Notes under the pieces: model-generated
Seen by the model: only the letters and a program-made list of their open reading frames with translations
The model's database searches: none
Told to the model about the DNA's origin: nothing
In this document: piece by piece, positions 1-9,012 of the stretch
How the letters are laid out: each line of letters begins with the position of its first letter
Numbering within the stretch: position 1 is the first letter of the stretch
Program-made: the position numbers and the translations under genes
Source of the DNA: Bacillota bacterium
GTDB taxonomy: Bacteria > Bacillota > Clostridia > Acetivibrionales > JANLFN01
Assembly: GCA_023397675.1 (NCBI GenBank)
Contig: JAEWTV010000109.1
Span: 4,534 to 68,533 of the forward strand
Direction: 5' to 3'
DNA length: 64,000 bases

Positions 1-2
1 AA

Positions 3-860
3 AAAAGTACAGACGGTTCATTCCTGGTGCAGGGTTGGAATACATTACCGATGGATTTGGCATCATGGGAAGTACATAGTGATTCATTCAACAATATTAT
101 GGCAGCAATTAGAATAAAAGTAGTTGCAAAAACGGATACAACGGCTGTTGTTTCATTCTCTGAGTTTGTTTATGGATTTGATGCTTCTCCTAAAATATTG
201 ATACAGTTTGATGATGCTCTCGAAAGTGCTTATACAAAAGGGTTTAGCATCATGAACGAATTCGGTTTCAAGGCTACAACATATGTCCCATGGTCATTCA
301 TAAATTCATCCGGATATATGTCCTGGCAGCAGTGTAAGAATATGTATGATGCTGGATGGGACCTTGGAAACCATACCGATGAACATGTAAACCTTACTGC
401 TTATTCACCTGAACAGGCACAGGTACACATTGTCAATGGTACAAATATGCTTGTTGAAAATGGATTTGACAGAGCAGCCTATCATCTCGCCTATCCGTAT
501 GGACAGTATAACAGTGAAGTTATTGCAAGGACAAAACAGGCAGGACAGCTGACTGCGAGAACTATTACAGGACTTGGAACCTACCCCGGTGATAATAACC
601 TTTTTGCCATATCATGCTTTATGACAGTTAATTCAATTACTGTTTCTACAACAAAAAAATTCATTGATGATGCTATTTTACAGAACAGTACTTTATGTAT
701 ACTATTTCACGGGATTGTAGACTCCAACCCAGACACATATGAATGGCTGTCCAGCGACTTCAGGGAAATTATCAATTACCTGGAATCAAGAAAAATAACC
801 CCAATTACAATAACTGAATGGTTTGCCTACATTAATAATCCGCGGTTTTATGTACCTTGA
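3..860 (+). CDS. Polysaccharide deacetylase (NodB domain), 5' truncated
   Basis: Metal-dependent carbohydrate esterase (CE4) expected to remove acetyl groups from a cell-wall or secreted polysaccharide. The reading frame is open from base 3, so the gene begins left of the window; the GTG at 27 is probably an internal valine. The NodB core is visible: the FDDA motif that replaces the usual TFDDG, GNHTDEH with the two metal-binding histidines, and YPYGQYN matching the RxPYG active-site motif. About 60 residues before the NodB core are beta-rich and unassigned. Its 3' end overlaps the convergent acyltransferase by 29 bp. Its position at the edge of a surface-polysaccharide locus suggests it modifies that polymer, which is inference. 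Confidence 0.85.
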   Translation, partial: KSTDGSFLVQGWNTLPMDLASWEVHSDSFNNIMAAIRIKVVAKTDTTAVVSFSEFVYGFDASPKILIQFDDALESAYTKGFSIMNEFGFKATTYVPWSFINSSGYMSWQQCKNMYDAGWDLGNHTDEHVNLTAYSPEQAQVHIVNGTNMLVENGFDRAAYHLAYPYGQYNSEVIARTKQAGQLTARTITGLGTYPGDNNLFAISCFMTVNSITVSTTKKFIDDAILQNSTLCILFHGIVDSNPDTYEWLSSDFREIINYLESRKITPITITEWFAYINNPRFYVP

Positions 861-1965
861 TTATCCTGCTAGATATTACACCTTGAGCTTTAATATTACC
901 AATAAGTTCAGGGAAGTATTTTGATAGGATAAAAACAATCGGAACACAAATTGCAAGTTCTACAACTGCAGCTGTAATACAGGCTAGAGGACTTAAATAT
1001 GTCAAATCTCCATTAAGACTAATACTTAACCAATTTATTAACCTCTTATTAATAAAAGCCAGAAAGAATCCATTAAGGCCCATGAATATTAAACTATTCT
1101 TTCCGATGTAGGTTAGCGGTTTTATTTTTGGAATTAGTTTTGATAGGCTTATGATAAAAATAGAGCCGCTGATGGCTGTAAACAGGAATAAGAAGATATT
1201 TCCATGGTTTGACGAAGCCATATCTACATAAAAACTGCTATTTCCAAAAGGACCTTTATTAAGATCAAATGTCAATAATGTAACGGTAAGTGATATACAA
1301 GTTAAAATAAGCCAGCTGATATTGGATTTTATTTTATTAATGACATCATAATTTCTCATTGCTAATCCAATCATAAATAGCGAATATGCTGTCAAAGCTT
1401 CCCCAAGTCCCCAGAATTTAAATACTCTATAGCCAAAGATGCATATGTCATCAATATTATATGAAATAAACATGCCTGCAGCAAAAAAAAGTACAAAACA
1501 TAATAGAATTCTCTTAATATTTATTAAATATTTTCCAATGAAAAAATGAAATATCTCTAATGTCAAAAAGCATACAAGGAACCAAGTTGGAACATTTAGT
1601 GATGTATCCCCTGAAAAAAGCAGCATAAATAATTCTGTAATTACCTTTTTTATATTTTGAGCATCGTTATGTGTAATAAGTGCAGGAATAAACAGTATTA
1701 TGTTAAAGAATAGTATGGGAATTATTCTTGTGCGAAATTTTATTTTTATAAAATCAAAAAAATGTTGGCTGCTGGTTGTTTTTGTCAGTAATCCTGATAA
1801 TATGAAAAAAACCGGTATTGTAAAGGAAGTAAGAAATCGCATTGTTTGTAATGCTAAATTGTTTCCATTGCTTATAAACTTTTCTATCAAGTGTGCATAG
1901 AATACCAAAAACATTGCATATCCCTTTGCAGTGTCTATCCAATATTTCCTGTCTGTAAATTCCAT
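832..1965 (-). CDS. Acyltransferase 3 family membrane protein
   Basis: Integral-membrane O-acyltransferase of the OafA/WecH/NodX type, which transfers acetyl or other acyl groups onto sugars. The N-terminus carries the family signature: an RxYWIDxAKGxAM-like stretch and a conserved His in FYAHLIEKF in the first membrane segment. About ten hydrophobic helices follow across 377 residues, a normal family length. The ATG at 1965 has AGGAGG 6 bases upstream. The gene is convergent with the polysaccharide deacetylase and divergent from the polysaccharide operon, so it may decorate that polymer. Substrate unknown. Confidence 0.85.
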   Translation of the reverse strand: MEFTDRKYWIDTAKGYAMFLVFYAHLIEKFISNGNNLALQTMRFLTSFTIPVFFILSGLLTKTTSSQHFFDFIKIKFRTRIIPILFFNIILFIPALITHNDAQNIKKVITELFMLLFSGDTSLNVPTWFLVCFLTLEIFHFFIGKYLINIKRILLCFVLFFAAGMFISYNIDDICIFGYRVFKFWGLGEALTAYSLFMIGLAMRNYDVINKIKSNISWLILTCISLTVTLLTFDLNKGPFGNSSFYVDMASSNHGNIFLFLFTAISGSIFIISLSKLIPKIKPLTYIGKNSLIFMGLNGFFLAFINKRLINWLSISLNGDLTYLSPLACITAAVVELAICVPIVFILSKYFPELIGNIKAQGVISSRIIKVHKTADY

Positions 1966-2117
1966 TGCTCGACCTCCTGATGTTTAATAACAGAATGCGG
2001 TAATAAAAATCACTAGTATTATATATTAATACTTTTAATTGCCCATTGGGAAAATGGACATAGCTGGCTCTTTGCAACTGCTTGCGGTTTTTATGAACCC
2101 AGTAATTTATTAGTTTC

Positions 2118-2145
2118 TTGACATAGATATTATTGGTGATATATA
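2118..2145 (+). promoter_or_regulatory. Candidate sigma-A promoter of the polysaccharide operon
   Basis: A perfect TTGACA at 2118-2123 is followed after 16 bp by TATATA at 2140-2145. It lies about 85 bp before the first gene of a ten-gene rightward run, with no other promoter-like pair closer. The -10 match is moderate. Confidence 0.5.
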
Positions 2146-2229
2146 GTTTATTTGTGCCTGATATGGTAGATTATGGAATATAAATTTGCAGTAAATTTAT
2201 ACAAATTAACAGCAAAGGTCGGATATTTA

Positions 2230-2910
2230 ATGGAGTTTAAACAATATATTAATATTATTGTAAAAAGGTTATGGTTAATAATTGCTTTGGTAGTAGCAGC
2301 AAGCGGCATATCGATTTATATAAATTATTTTGTGTTATCTCCTGTTTATAATGCAGATACTACAATTCTTATTCTAAGCCAGGATAATATGCGTAACCCT
2401 GAACTATATAATGATGTAATGGTAGGACAGCAACTGGCGAAGGATTATGCTGAAATAATCAGGAGCAGGACTGTTGCAGAAGCTGTAATAAGGGAATTAA
2501 ATCTTAAAGGTATGTCTGTTCAGGAATTGATAAACAACATTTCGGTAAGTGCAAGGGATGGTACAAGTATCATTCAGATATCAGTTAAAGATCAGAATCC
2601 TGAAATGGCTATGAAATTAGCAAACAGTACTGCAGGTGTTTTTTCTAAAAGGGTTATAGAACTTATGGGAGTAAAAAATGTTACTTTAGTAGATAAAGCT
2701 GTAAAACCGGATATGCCATCAAGCCCACAAAAGTTAAGAAATATCATACTTGTAGTTATTGCTACTCTGTTAGTCGGTGGAATGGTTGCATTCCTGATGG
2801 AATATATTGATAACACTATAAAAACTGCTGAAGATATTGAAATTTTCCTCGGAATGAATGTAATCGGTATAATTCCGCGAAGGATGTCCAACAGGGGGAA
2901 AAGCTTATGA
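2230..2910 (+). CDS. Wzz/CapA-type polysaccharide co-polymerase
   Basis: Membrane chain-length regulator and likely activator of the tyrosine kinase encoded next to it. Two membrane helices bracket an extracytoplasmic domain: TM1 near residues 15-35 after MEFKQYINIIVKRLW, and TM2 near residues 170-195 preceded by the proline-rich PDMPSSPQK typical of Wzz proteins. In Firmicutes this membrane part (CapA/YveK-like) is separate from the cytoplasmic kinase (CapB/YwqD-like), as here. The start at 2230 is preferred because it places TM1 at the usual distance; an in-frame ATG at 2173 would add 19 residues. The stop overlaps the kinase start by 4 bp, so translation is probably coupled. Confidence 0.85.
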   Translation: MEFKQYINIIVKRLWLIIALVVAASGISIYINYFVLSPVYNADTTILILSQDNMRNPELYNDVMVGQQLAKDYAEIIRSRTVAEAVIRELNLKGMSVQELINNISVSARDGTSIIQISVKDQNPEMAMKLANSTAGVFSKRVIELMGVKNVTLVDKAVKPDMPSSPQKLRNIILVVIATLLVGGMVAFLMEYIDNTIKTAEDIEIFLGMNVIGIIPRRMSNRGKSL

Positions 2911-3602
2911 CAACGAGGGTAACTATTCCTTTGAACGTTGATGATTTTATACAAGAAGCATACTGTAGTTTGAGGACAAATCTTCAGTTCTGCGGACTTG
3001 GAAGCAACCTTAAAACCATAGCAGTTACCAGTTGTAATCCTAGCGAAGGTAAAACTACAGTTTCATTAAATCTTGCTGTATCAATTACATCACTTGATAA
3101 AAGAGTTTTGCTGGTTGATGCAGACCTTAGGAAACCAAGAAATTTAAAGGGAATTGAGCATAATTATAATTACGGACTTTCAAACTATTTATCTCACATG
3201 GCTGATTTTGAAGAAGTTGTGTGTAATACAAACGTAAAGTTCCTTCATATGACCCTGTGTGGCCCAAAACCGCCAAAACCGGCCGAACTCCTTGCAACAG
3301 GAAGGTTTGATGAGTTTATTTCGGAAGCCAAAAAAAATTATGATGTAGTCATTTTTGATACTCCACCGCTTGGGAGTGTAATAGATGCTGCAATAATTGC
3401 TCCTAAAACGGATGGGACTATATTTGTAATTGAATCCAATACCGTTGATTATAAAATGGCACAAAGAGTAAAGGAACAGCTGCACCGCAGTAATTCCAAA
3501 GTAATAGGAGCAGTATTAAACAAACTGGATAAAAAGAATTATAAGGATTACCATTCGTCCTACAGCTATTATAACAAAGTAAATGATGAGAAAATATCCT
3601 GA
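2907..3602 (+). CDS. CpsD/CapB-family tyrosine-protein kinase
   Basis: Bacterial tyrosine (BY) kinase that autophosphorylates on C-terminal tyrosines and, with its membrane partner, controls polysaccharide polymerisation. The 231 residues show Walker A (SCNPSEGKTT), Walker A' (LLVDADLRKPR) and Walker B (VIFDTPP). The tyrosine cluster YKDYHSSYSYYNK lies at the extreme C-terminus. The ATG overlaps the stop of the Wzz-like gene, and the cognate PHP phosphatase follows after 32 bp, giving the standard kinase/phosphatase module of Gram-positive capsule loci. Confidence 0.92.
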   Translation: MTTRVTIPLNVDDFIQEAYCSLRTNLQFCGLGSNLKTIAVTSCNPSEGKTTVSLNLAVSITSLDKRVLLVDADLRKPRNLKGIEHNYNYGLSNYLSHMADFEEVVCNTNVKFLHMTLCGPKPPKPAELLATGRFDEFISEAKKNYDVVIFDTPPLGSVIDAAIIAPKTDGTIFVIESNTVDYKMAQRVKEQLHRSNSKVIGAVLNKLDKKNYKDYHSSYSYYNKVNDEKIS

Positions 3603-3634
3603 TTGCCTGTAACTTAAAAGCTGGGGGGAGGACA

Positions 3635-4333
3635 ATGATTGATATTCATAGTCATATAATTTTCGATGTTGACGATGGCCCATCGGGAATTGACAAATCT
3701 GCAGAAATGGCAGCCGAAGCACTGAAGGCTGGGATCCATACCATTATTTCCACTCCTCACTTTAATGAAATACTGATTAAAAACGGGCTTATTAAAAGAA
3801 ATTATATGGCTGCGGCAGCAGAGGCTAAGAAGATAGGTATAAATCTTCTTATCGGATATGAAATCCGTATAAATCCGTTACTGCCGGAAACTATCGGCAT
3901 TCTAAGAGACATAACACTAAATAATTCAAAATTCATACTTGTCGAAATGCCTTTTGACACCATCCCTTTTTATATATTTGATATTATTTATAAACTGCAG
4001 TTGAAGGGAATTACACCTATTATAGCTCACCCTGAAAGGTGCGAAAGGCTGAGGGATAACCCTGATTTAATTATTAAACTGATTGATGTGGGCTGCCTTA
4101 TACAGCTTGATGCCGCTAGCTTACTTGGTGTACATGGCAATAAGTCAAAAAAATGTACAAAGGCGCTTATTAATAAAAGGCTTGCACACTTTATTGCATC
4201 AGACGCGCACAATAGGGAAGGGTATTCAGTTTGGTACAGAAATGCATACAATACTGTTTTAAAGTGGGCAGATAACGAATACGCAAACGAACTTTTCTAT
4301 AAAAATGCCAGAAACTTGCTTGTAGCCGATTGA
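3635..4333 (+). CDS. CpsB/YwqE-type tyrosine-protein phosphatase (PHP domain)
   Basis: Metal-dependent phosphotyrosine phosphatase expected to dephosphorylate the adjacent BY kinase. The PHP-fold metal ligands are visible in MIDIHSHIIFDVDDGP at the N-terminus, in STPHFN around residue 47, in AHPERCER near residue 130 and in SDAHN near residue 190. Length (232 residues) is close to the family norm. GGGGAGG lies 6 bases before the ATG. Placement right after the kinase supports the role. Confidence 0.9.
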   Translation: MIDIHSHIIFDVDDGPSGIDKSAEMAAEALKAGIHTIISTPHFNEILIKNGLIKRNYMAAAAEAKKIGINLLIGYEIRINPLLPETIGILRDITLNNSKFILVEMPFDTIPFYIFDIIYKLQLKGITPIIAHPERCERLRDNPDLIIKLIDVGCLIQLDAASLLGVHGNKSKKCTKALINKRLAHFIASDAHNREGYSVWYRNAYNTVLKWADNEYANELFYKNARNLLVAD

Positions 4334-4346
4334 TTGGAGAATAACA

Positions 4347-5198
4347 ATGAAAGTTTTATTAACAGGCTGTGAAGGACAGCTGGGACGTGAACTTATAAGA
4401 CAATTGGATAACTGTACCGGTAAGTATGAGGTGTTTAAAACAGACATAGGCAGCCTTGATATTACTGATTACAATGCAGTTATTGAAGCTATGACTTCTA
4501 TAAGACCTGAAACAGTAATAAATTGTGCTGCAAACACTAATGTTGATGCTTGTGAAGATAACGAAATTTCTTCCTTCAGGATTAATGCAATGGGTGCACG
4601 GAATTTGTCTGCAGCTTCTGAGCTTGTAGGGGCAAAGATTGTCCAGGTATCAACAGACTATGTGTTTGATGGAAGTATAAGCAAACCCAAAAGGGAATAT
4701 GACGAGACAAACCCGCAAAACTGTTACGGAAGAAGCAAGCTTTTAGGCGAAAAGCTTGTTAAGGATACAAACAAAAAATTTTTCATTGTCCGGACAGCAT
4801 GGCTTTACGGTGATGGCGGCAATTTTGTCAGAACCATGCTGAGGTTGTCAAAGGAAAAAAAACAAATAGATATAGTCAATGATCAGACAGGCAGTCCGAC
4901 AAGTACCGTAGACCTCGCAAGATGCATAATCAATTTGATAAATACTAATAATTATGGAATCTACCACGCAACAGCAGAAGGAGCATGCAGCTGGTATGAA
5001 TTCGCGAAGGCCATTTTTAAAATAGCTGGAATTGATGTACAAGTGAATGCAATTACGAGTGAGCAGCTGAGCAGACCTGCCTTACGTCCGAAATATTCCG
5101 TGCTTGATAACTTTATGCTTAAAATTCTGGATATAAATAATTTCAGACACTGGGAGGAAGCACTTCGGGAATACCTGGAGGGGGAGAGAGCCGTATGA
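4347..5198 (+). CDS. rfbD: dTDP-4-dehydrorhamnose reductase
   Basis: Last step of dTDP-L-rhamnose synthesis: NAD(P)H-dependent reduction of dTDP-4-keto-L-rhamnose. It is a short-chain dehydrogenase/reductase fold with the nucleotide-binding TGCEGQLGREL at residues 6-16, STDYVFDG in the middle, and the catalytic YxxxK (YGRSK) at residue 127. The 283 residues match RfbD/RmlD. It is the first of four contiguous rhamnose genes; the order D-A-B-C differs from the common B-D-A-C. Its stop overlaps the rfbA start (ATGA). Confidence 0.93.
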   Translation: MKVLLTGCEGQLGRELIRQLDNCTGKYEVFKTDIGSLDITDYNAVIEAMTSIRPETVINCAANTNVDACEDNEISSFRINAMGARNLSAASELVGAKIVQVSTDYVFDGSISKPKREYDETNPQNCYGRSKLLGEKLVKDTNKKFFIVRTAWLYGDGGNFVRTMLRLSKEKKQIDIVNDQTGSPTSTVDLARCIINLINTNNYGIYHATAEGACSWYEFAKAIFKIAGIDVQVNAITSEQLSRPALRPKYSVLDNFMLKILDINNFRHWEEALREYLEGERAV

Positions 5199-5953
5199 AG
5201 GGAATTATACTTGCAGGGGGTACAGGCTCAAGGTTGTACCCTTTGACAAAAGTTATAAATAAACATTTGCTGCCGGTAGGCAGGTACCCAATGATTTTTT
5301 ATCCTGTTTCCAAGATGAAAGAAGCAGGTATAAAGGATATATTCATAGTCACCGGAAAAGAACACGCGGGTTCAATAGTTAACCTTCTTGGGAGCGGGCA
5401 TGATATGGGGCTTAACTTTACATATCGCATACAGGACCAGGCTGGTGGAATAGCGGAAGCTTTAGGACTTGCAGAAGATTTTGTAGGTAACGATAAGTGC
5501 GTTGTAATACTTGGGGATAACATATTTGAAGATAGTATCGTTCCCTCATTAACTAGCTTTGAAAGACAAGTGCAAGGTGCAAAAATACTCATGAAAAGGG
5601 TTAATGATCCTTCAAGGTATGGTGTGATTGAATTTTCTGGCGACAATGCTTTATCCATAGAAGAAAAACCTGCACAACCGAAATCCAGCTATTGCGTTAC
5701 AGGCATTTACATGTATGACAATAGTGTTTTTGACATTATTAAGACACTTAAACCATCCCAGCGTAATGAGTTGGAGATAACAGATGTAAATAATGAGTAT
5801 ATCCGAAGAGGTCAGCTTACTCTCGGCAGATTAAAGGGCTGGTGGACTGATGCGGGAACAATGGAAAGCTTCTATTATGCTAATTATCTCGCTGAAAAGG
5901 TAGAACTCAATTTATTAAAAGAAAATGAAAATACAACGAGGGTTATTGCATGA
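5195..5953 (+). CDS. rfbA: Glucose-1-phosphate thymidylyltransferase, short form
   Basis: Makes dTDP-glucose from dTTP and glucose-1-phosphate, the entry step to dTDP-rhamnose. The N-terminus has the nucleotidyltransferase signature GGTGSRLYPLT followed by the lysine of NKHLLPV. LGDNIF provides the metal-binding aspartate, EEKP is present near residue 155, and WTDAGTM near the end is typical. At 252 residues it lacks the roughly 40 C-terminal residues found in enterobacterial RmlA, which contribute to the dTDP-rhamnose feedback site, so regulation may differ. The start overlaps rfbD and the stop overlaps rfbB by 4 bp each. Confidence 0.88.
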   Translation: MKGIILAGGTGSRLYPLTKVINKHLLPVGRYPMIFYPVSKMKEAGIKDIFIVTGKEHAGSIVNLLGSGHDMGLNFTYRIQDQAGGIAEALGLAEDFVGNDKCVVILGDNIFEDSIVPSLTSFERQVQGAKILMKRVNDPSRYGVIEFSGDNALSIEEKPAQPKSSYCVTGIYMYDNSVFDIIKTLKPSQRNELEITDVNNEYIRRGQLTLGRLKGWWTDAGTMESFYYANYLAEKVELNLLKENENTTRVIA

Positions 5954-7014
5954 AAAAGACTATGCTTGTAACCGGAGGTGCCGGTTTTATAGGAAGTAAT
6001 TTTATAAGGTTTGTTCTCAAACACTCAAAAAATATTAAAGTAATAAATCTGGATAAGCTTACATACGCAGGTAATCTTGAAAATCTTAAGGATATTGAAA
6101 CTGACGGCAGGTATACCTTTATTAAAAGTGATATATGCAGCAGCGAAGAAGTTTCGGTGATTTTCAAGGAATTTGATATAGATTATGTGATCAATTTTGC
6201 TGCAGAAAGCCACGTAGACAGAAGTATTCTAGATCCTGAAGTATTTGTTAGAACGAATGTGTTGGGAACAATAAACCTTTTAAATATTGCAAAACAGTTC
6301 TGGGAGAATGGTGTTTCATTCAAGCGGGGCAAAAAGTTTATTCAGATATCGACAGATGAGGTCTATGGAAGTCTTGGGGATACGGGGTATTTCACCGAAA
6401 CAACCCCCCTTAGCCCCCGAAGCCCGTATTCCGCTAGTAAGGCAGCAGCTGATATGCTTGTCCGGTCATATTTCTGTACTTATAAAATGCCGGTTAATAT
6501 AACCAGATGCAGTAATAATTATGGACCGTATCAGTTCCCTGAAAAGCTAATACCTCTAATAATACATAATGCAATGAATAAAAGTCCTCTGCCTGTATAT
6601 GGTGATGGTCTTAATGTCAGGGATTGGCTTTATGTTGAAGATCACTGTATAGCAATTGAAAGGGTGCTGGAATTAGGAGTTCCTGGAGAAATCTATAATA
6701 TCGGCGGCAGTAACGAAAGGGCAAATATAGATATAGTAAGCAGCATAATAAGGCACCTTGGTAAAAGGTTTGATTCATCCATAAATGATGGTCTTATCAG
6801 ATATGTTGCCGATAGAAAGGGACATGACAGGCGGTATGCGATAGACGCTTCAAAAATAAGGACACAATTAGGCTGGGAACCTCTTACCTGTTTTGATGAA
6901 GGTATAAGAAAAACTATAACCTGGTATGTGGAAAACCAGGATTGGATGAATAATGTCACTTCCTGTGATTATCAAAGATATTATAAAAAACTATATGGAG
7001 AGAAAGTGTGTTAA
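5950..7014 (+). CDS. rfbB: dTDP-glucose 4,6-dehydratase
   Basis: NAD-dependent extended SDR enzyme converting dTDP-glucose to dTDP-4-keto-6-deoxyglucose. Visible features are the Rossmann motif TGGAGFIGSNF at residues 8-18, FAAESHVDRS, the catalytic STDEVYG (Thr-Asp-Glu), YSASK at residue 160, and the substrate-binding NNYGPYQFPEKL. The 354 residues are the family length. It directly precedes rfbC with no gap. Confidence 0.95.
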   Translation: MKKTMLVTGGAGFIGSNFIRFVLKHSKNIKVINLDKLTYAGNLENLKDIETDGRYTFIKSDICSSEEVSVIFKEFDIDYVINFAAESHVDRSILDPEVFVRTNVLGTINLLNIAKQFWENGVSFKRGKKFIQISTDEVYGSLGDTGYFTETTPLSPRSPYSASKAAADMLVRSYFCTYKMPVNITRCSNNYGPYQFPEKLIPLIIHNAMNKSPLPVYGDGLNVRDWLYVEDHCIAIERVLELGVPGEIYNIGGSNERANIDIVSSIIRHLGKRFDSSINDGLIRYVADRKGHDRRYAIDASKIRTQLGWEPLTCFDEGIRKTITWYVENQDWMNNVTSCDYQRYYKKLYGEKVC

Positions 7015-7563
7015 ATGGGTAAATTCAGTTTTTTAGAAACTGGTATTAGTGATTTGTGGATTATAGAACCGCAGGCGTACTCCGACAACAGGGGAATGTT
7101 TATGGAAACATATAATCTGAACGACTTTAAATCAGTTGGAATCGATAATGCCTTCGTCCAGGACAACCATTCGAAATCATTAAAGGGAGTACTTCGTGGG
7201 CTTCACTTTCAGAAATGTTTTCCTCAGGCTAAACTGGTAAGAGTTATCAGGGGTGAGGTGTTTGATGTTGCTGTAGATATAAGAAGGGGTTCACCTACTT
7301 TTGGGAGATGGCAGGGGGTTATACTATCGGAACAAAACAGAAGGTTGTTTTATATACCGGAAGGCTTTGCACATGGCTTCCTTGTTTTATCGGATGAGGC
7401 GGAGTTTGTATATAAATGTACTCAGTTTTACCATCCTGAAGATGAAGATGGTATCATCTGGAATGACCCCTATATTAACGTAGAATGGCCTCTGAACAGA
7501 ATAGATAATATCATTTTATCTGAAAAGGATAAAAGATTCGGAGGTATAGCTCACATTATATAA
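7015..7563 (+). CDS. rfbC: dTDP-4-dehydrorhamnose 3,5-epimerase
   Basis: Cupin-fold epimerase acting between RfbB and RfbD. The diagnostic stretches are LRGLHFQ with the catalytic His, GEVFDVAVDIRRGSPTFG, IPEGFAHGF and the KCTQFYHPEDEDGI region near the C-terminus. The 182 residues are the standard length. The ATG follows the rfbB stop immediately and uses a GGAGAG site inside the end of rfbB, consistent with translational coupling. Confidence 0.95.
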   Translation: MGKFSFLETGISDLWIIEPQAYSDNRGMFMETYNLNDFKSVGIDNAFVQDNHSKSLKGVLRGLHFQKCFPQAKLVRVIRGEVFDVAVDIRRGSPTFGRWQGVILSEQNRRLFYIPEGFAHGFLVLSDEAEFVYKCTQFYHPEDEDGIIWNDPYINVEWPLNRIDNIILSEKDKRFGGIAHII

Positions 7564-7578
7564 CAATCGGAGAGAGAT

Positions 7579-8997
7579 ATGAGCAGAGAGCGTACGCTGA
7601 TTAAAAATACAACACTTTACATGATAGGTAATTTTACATCTAAATTTTTAGGCTTCCTATTACTGCCTTTTTATACACATTACCTTTCGACAGATAACTT
7701 TGGATACTTTGATATCATAAATACAACAATAATTCTTTTCCTTCCTCTTGTCACCTTTGAAATAAATGATGGCCTCTACAGGTATCTTCAGGATTCCAAG
7801 ACGTCCGAAGAAACATCGGATATTATTACAGCTACTCTGTCTTCTACATTAAGGAATCTGCTGCTTTTCTCCTTGATTTTTATCATTACAACATCGTTTA
7901 TTCCTATAAAATATTCCTATCTGATATTACCTGCCTTGATTTCACTGGTTTTATCAGATACCTGGCAGCAAATTGCAAGAGGCTTAAAGCAAAATATATT
8001 GTACTCGGTTTCAGGAGTAGCTTATACCTTTGTGATGTTAAGTTCTAATATAATACTTATTGCTTTTTGTCATATGAATGTGGATGCACTTTTGTATTCC
8101 AATATTGCAGCAGGTTTTACATCCTTTATTATAATAGAAGCTAAATTAAGAATATTCAAACGCTTAAGCTTTTCCAGATCTTTAAAATATTTAAGAAAAT
8201 CTTTAATTAAATTTTCGCTGCCGTTAATGCCAAATGCTATGAATTGGTGGATTATAAACCTTTCAAGCAGATATCTCATTTTTTGCTATATAGGTTCGGA
8301 AGCAAATGGTATATATGCAGTAGCTAACAAATTCCCATCGATACTTATACTTATAAATACCGTATTCAATCTTGCATGGCAGGAAAGTGCCATTGCTGAA
8401 TACTCCTCGGAGGATAAAGACAGCTTTTACAGTAAGATGTTCAATCTTTATATGAGAGTACAGCTATCCTCGATGCTTGTGCTTATTCCCTTTACCAAGA
8501 TTCTTATGGGCTTCATGGTTGATCCTGCATATTTTGAAGCCTGGAAATATACGCCGCTTCTTTATGTAAGTACAATTTTTTCCTCCTTCTCAACCTTTTA
8601 TGGTACAGGATATCTTGTTTCAAAAGAAACCAAAGGAGCTCTCACAACATCAATGGTCAGCGTTATTGTAAACATAGGACTTGCAGTACTTCTCATACCG
8701 CTTCTTGGTCTACAGGCGGCAGCTTTTGCAAATGCATTTGCCTTTTTGGTGATGTGGATTATCAGATATGTACAGATAAAGCAATATTTCAAGATTGATG
8801 TGGATTTCAGAGTTTTTTTCAGTCTTTGTTTTGCAATATTGGCTTTTATAGGTCTTTATTTTATAAATAATTCTTTGGTTTGTTATCTGCTTACAGCTGT
8901 AGGCGCAATAATTTTCTTTGTAATTAACCGTGACATGGTTAAAAAGCTGGTACACATAACTACTTGCAGGATTAAATCCTTTTCATTCGGGGAATAA
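7579..8997 (+). CDS. Wzx-like polysaccharide flippase (MATE/MOP superfamily)
   Basis: Polytopic membrane protein of 472 residues with about 12-14 hydrophobic helices, expected to move undecaprenyl-linked repeat units across the membrane. The N-terminus (NTTLYMIGNFTSKFLGFLLL) is typical of Wzx/RfbX-type exporters, with an amphipathic first helix ending in LPFYTHYLS. GGAGAGA precedes the ATG. It lies between the dTDP-rhamnose genes and glycosyltransferases, as expected for a Wzx/Wzy-dependent pathway. Exact substrate unknown. Confidence 0.88.
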   Translation: MSRERTLIKNTTLYMIGNFTSKFLGFLLLPFYTHYLSTDNFGYFDIINTTIILFLPLVTFEINDGLYRYLQDSKTSEETSDIITATLSSTLRNLLLFSLIFIITTSFIPIKYSYLILPALISLVLSDTWQQIARGLKQNILYSVSGVAYTFVMLSSNIILIAFCHMNVDALLYSNIAAGFTSFIIIEAKLRIFKRLSFSRSLKYLRKSLIKFSLPLMPNAMNWWIINLSSRYLIFCYIGSEANGIYAVANKFPSILILINTVFNLAWQESAIAEYSSEDKDSFYSKMFNLYMRVQLSSMLVLIPFTKILMGFMVDPAYFEAWKYTPLLYVSTIFSSFSTFYGTGYLVSKETKGALTTSMVSVIVNIGLAVLLIPLLGLQAAAFANAFAFLVMWIIRYVQIKQYFKIDVDFRVFFSLCFAILAFIGLYFINNSLVCYLLTAVGAIIFFVINRDMVKKLVHITTCRIKSFSFGE

Positions 8998-9012
8998 ATG
9001 GGGGTTAAATCA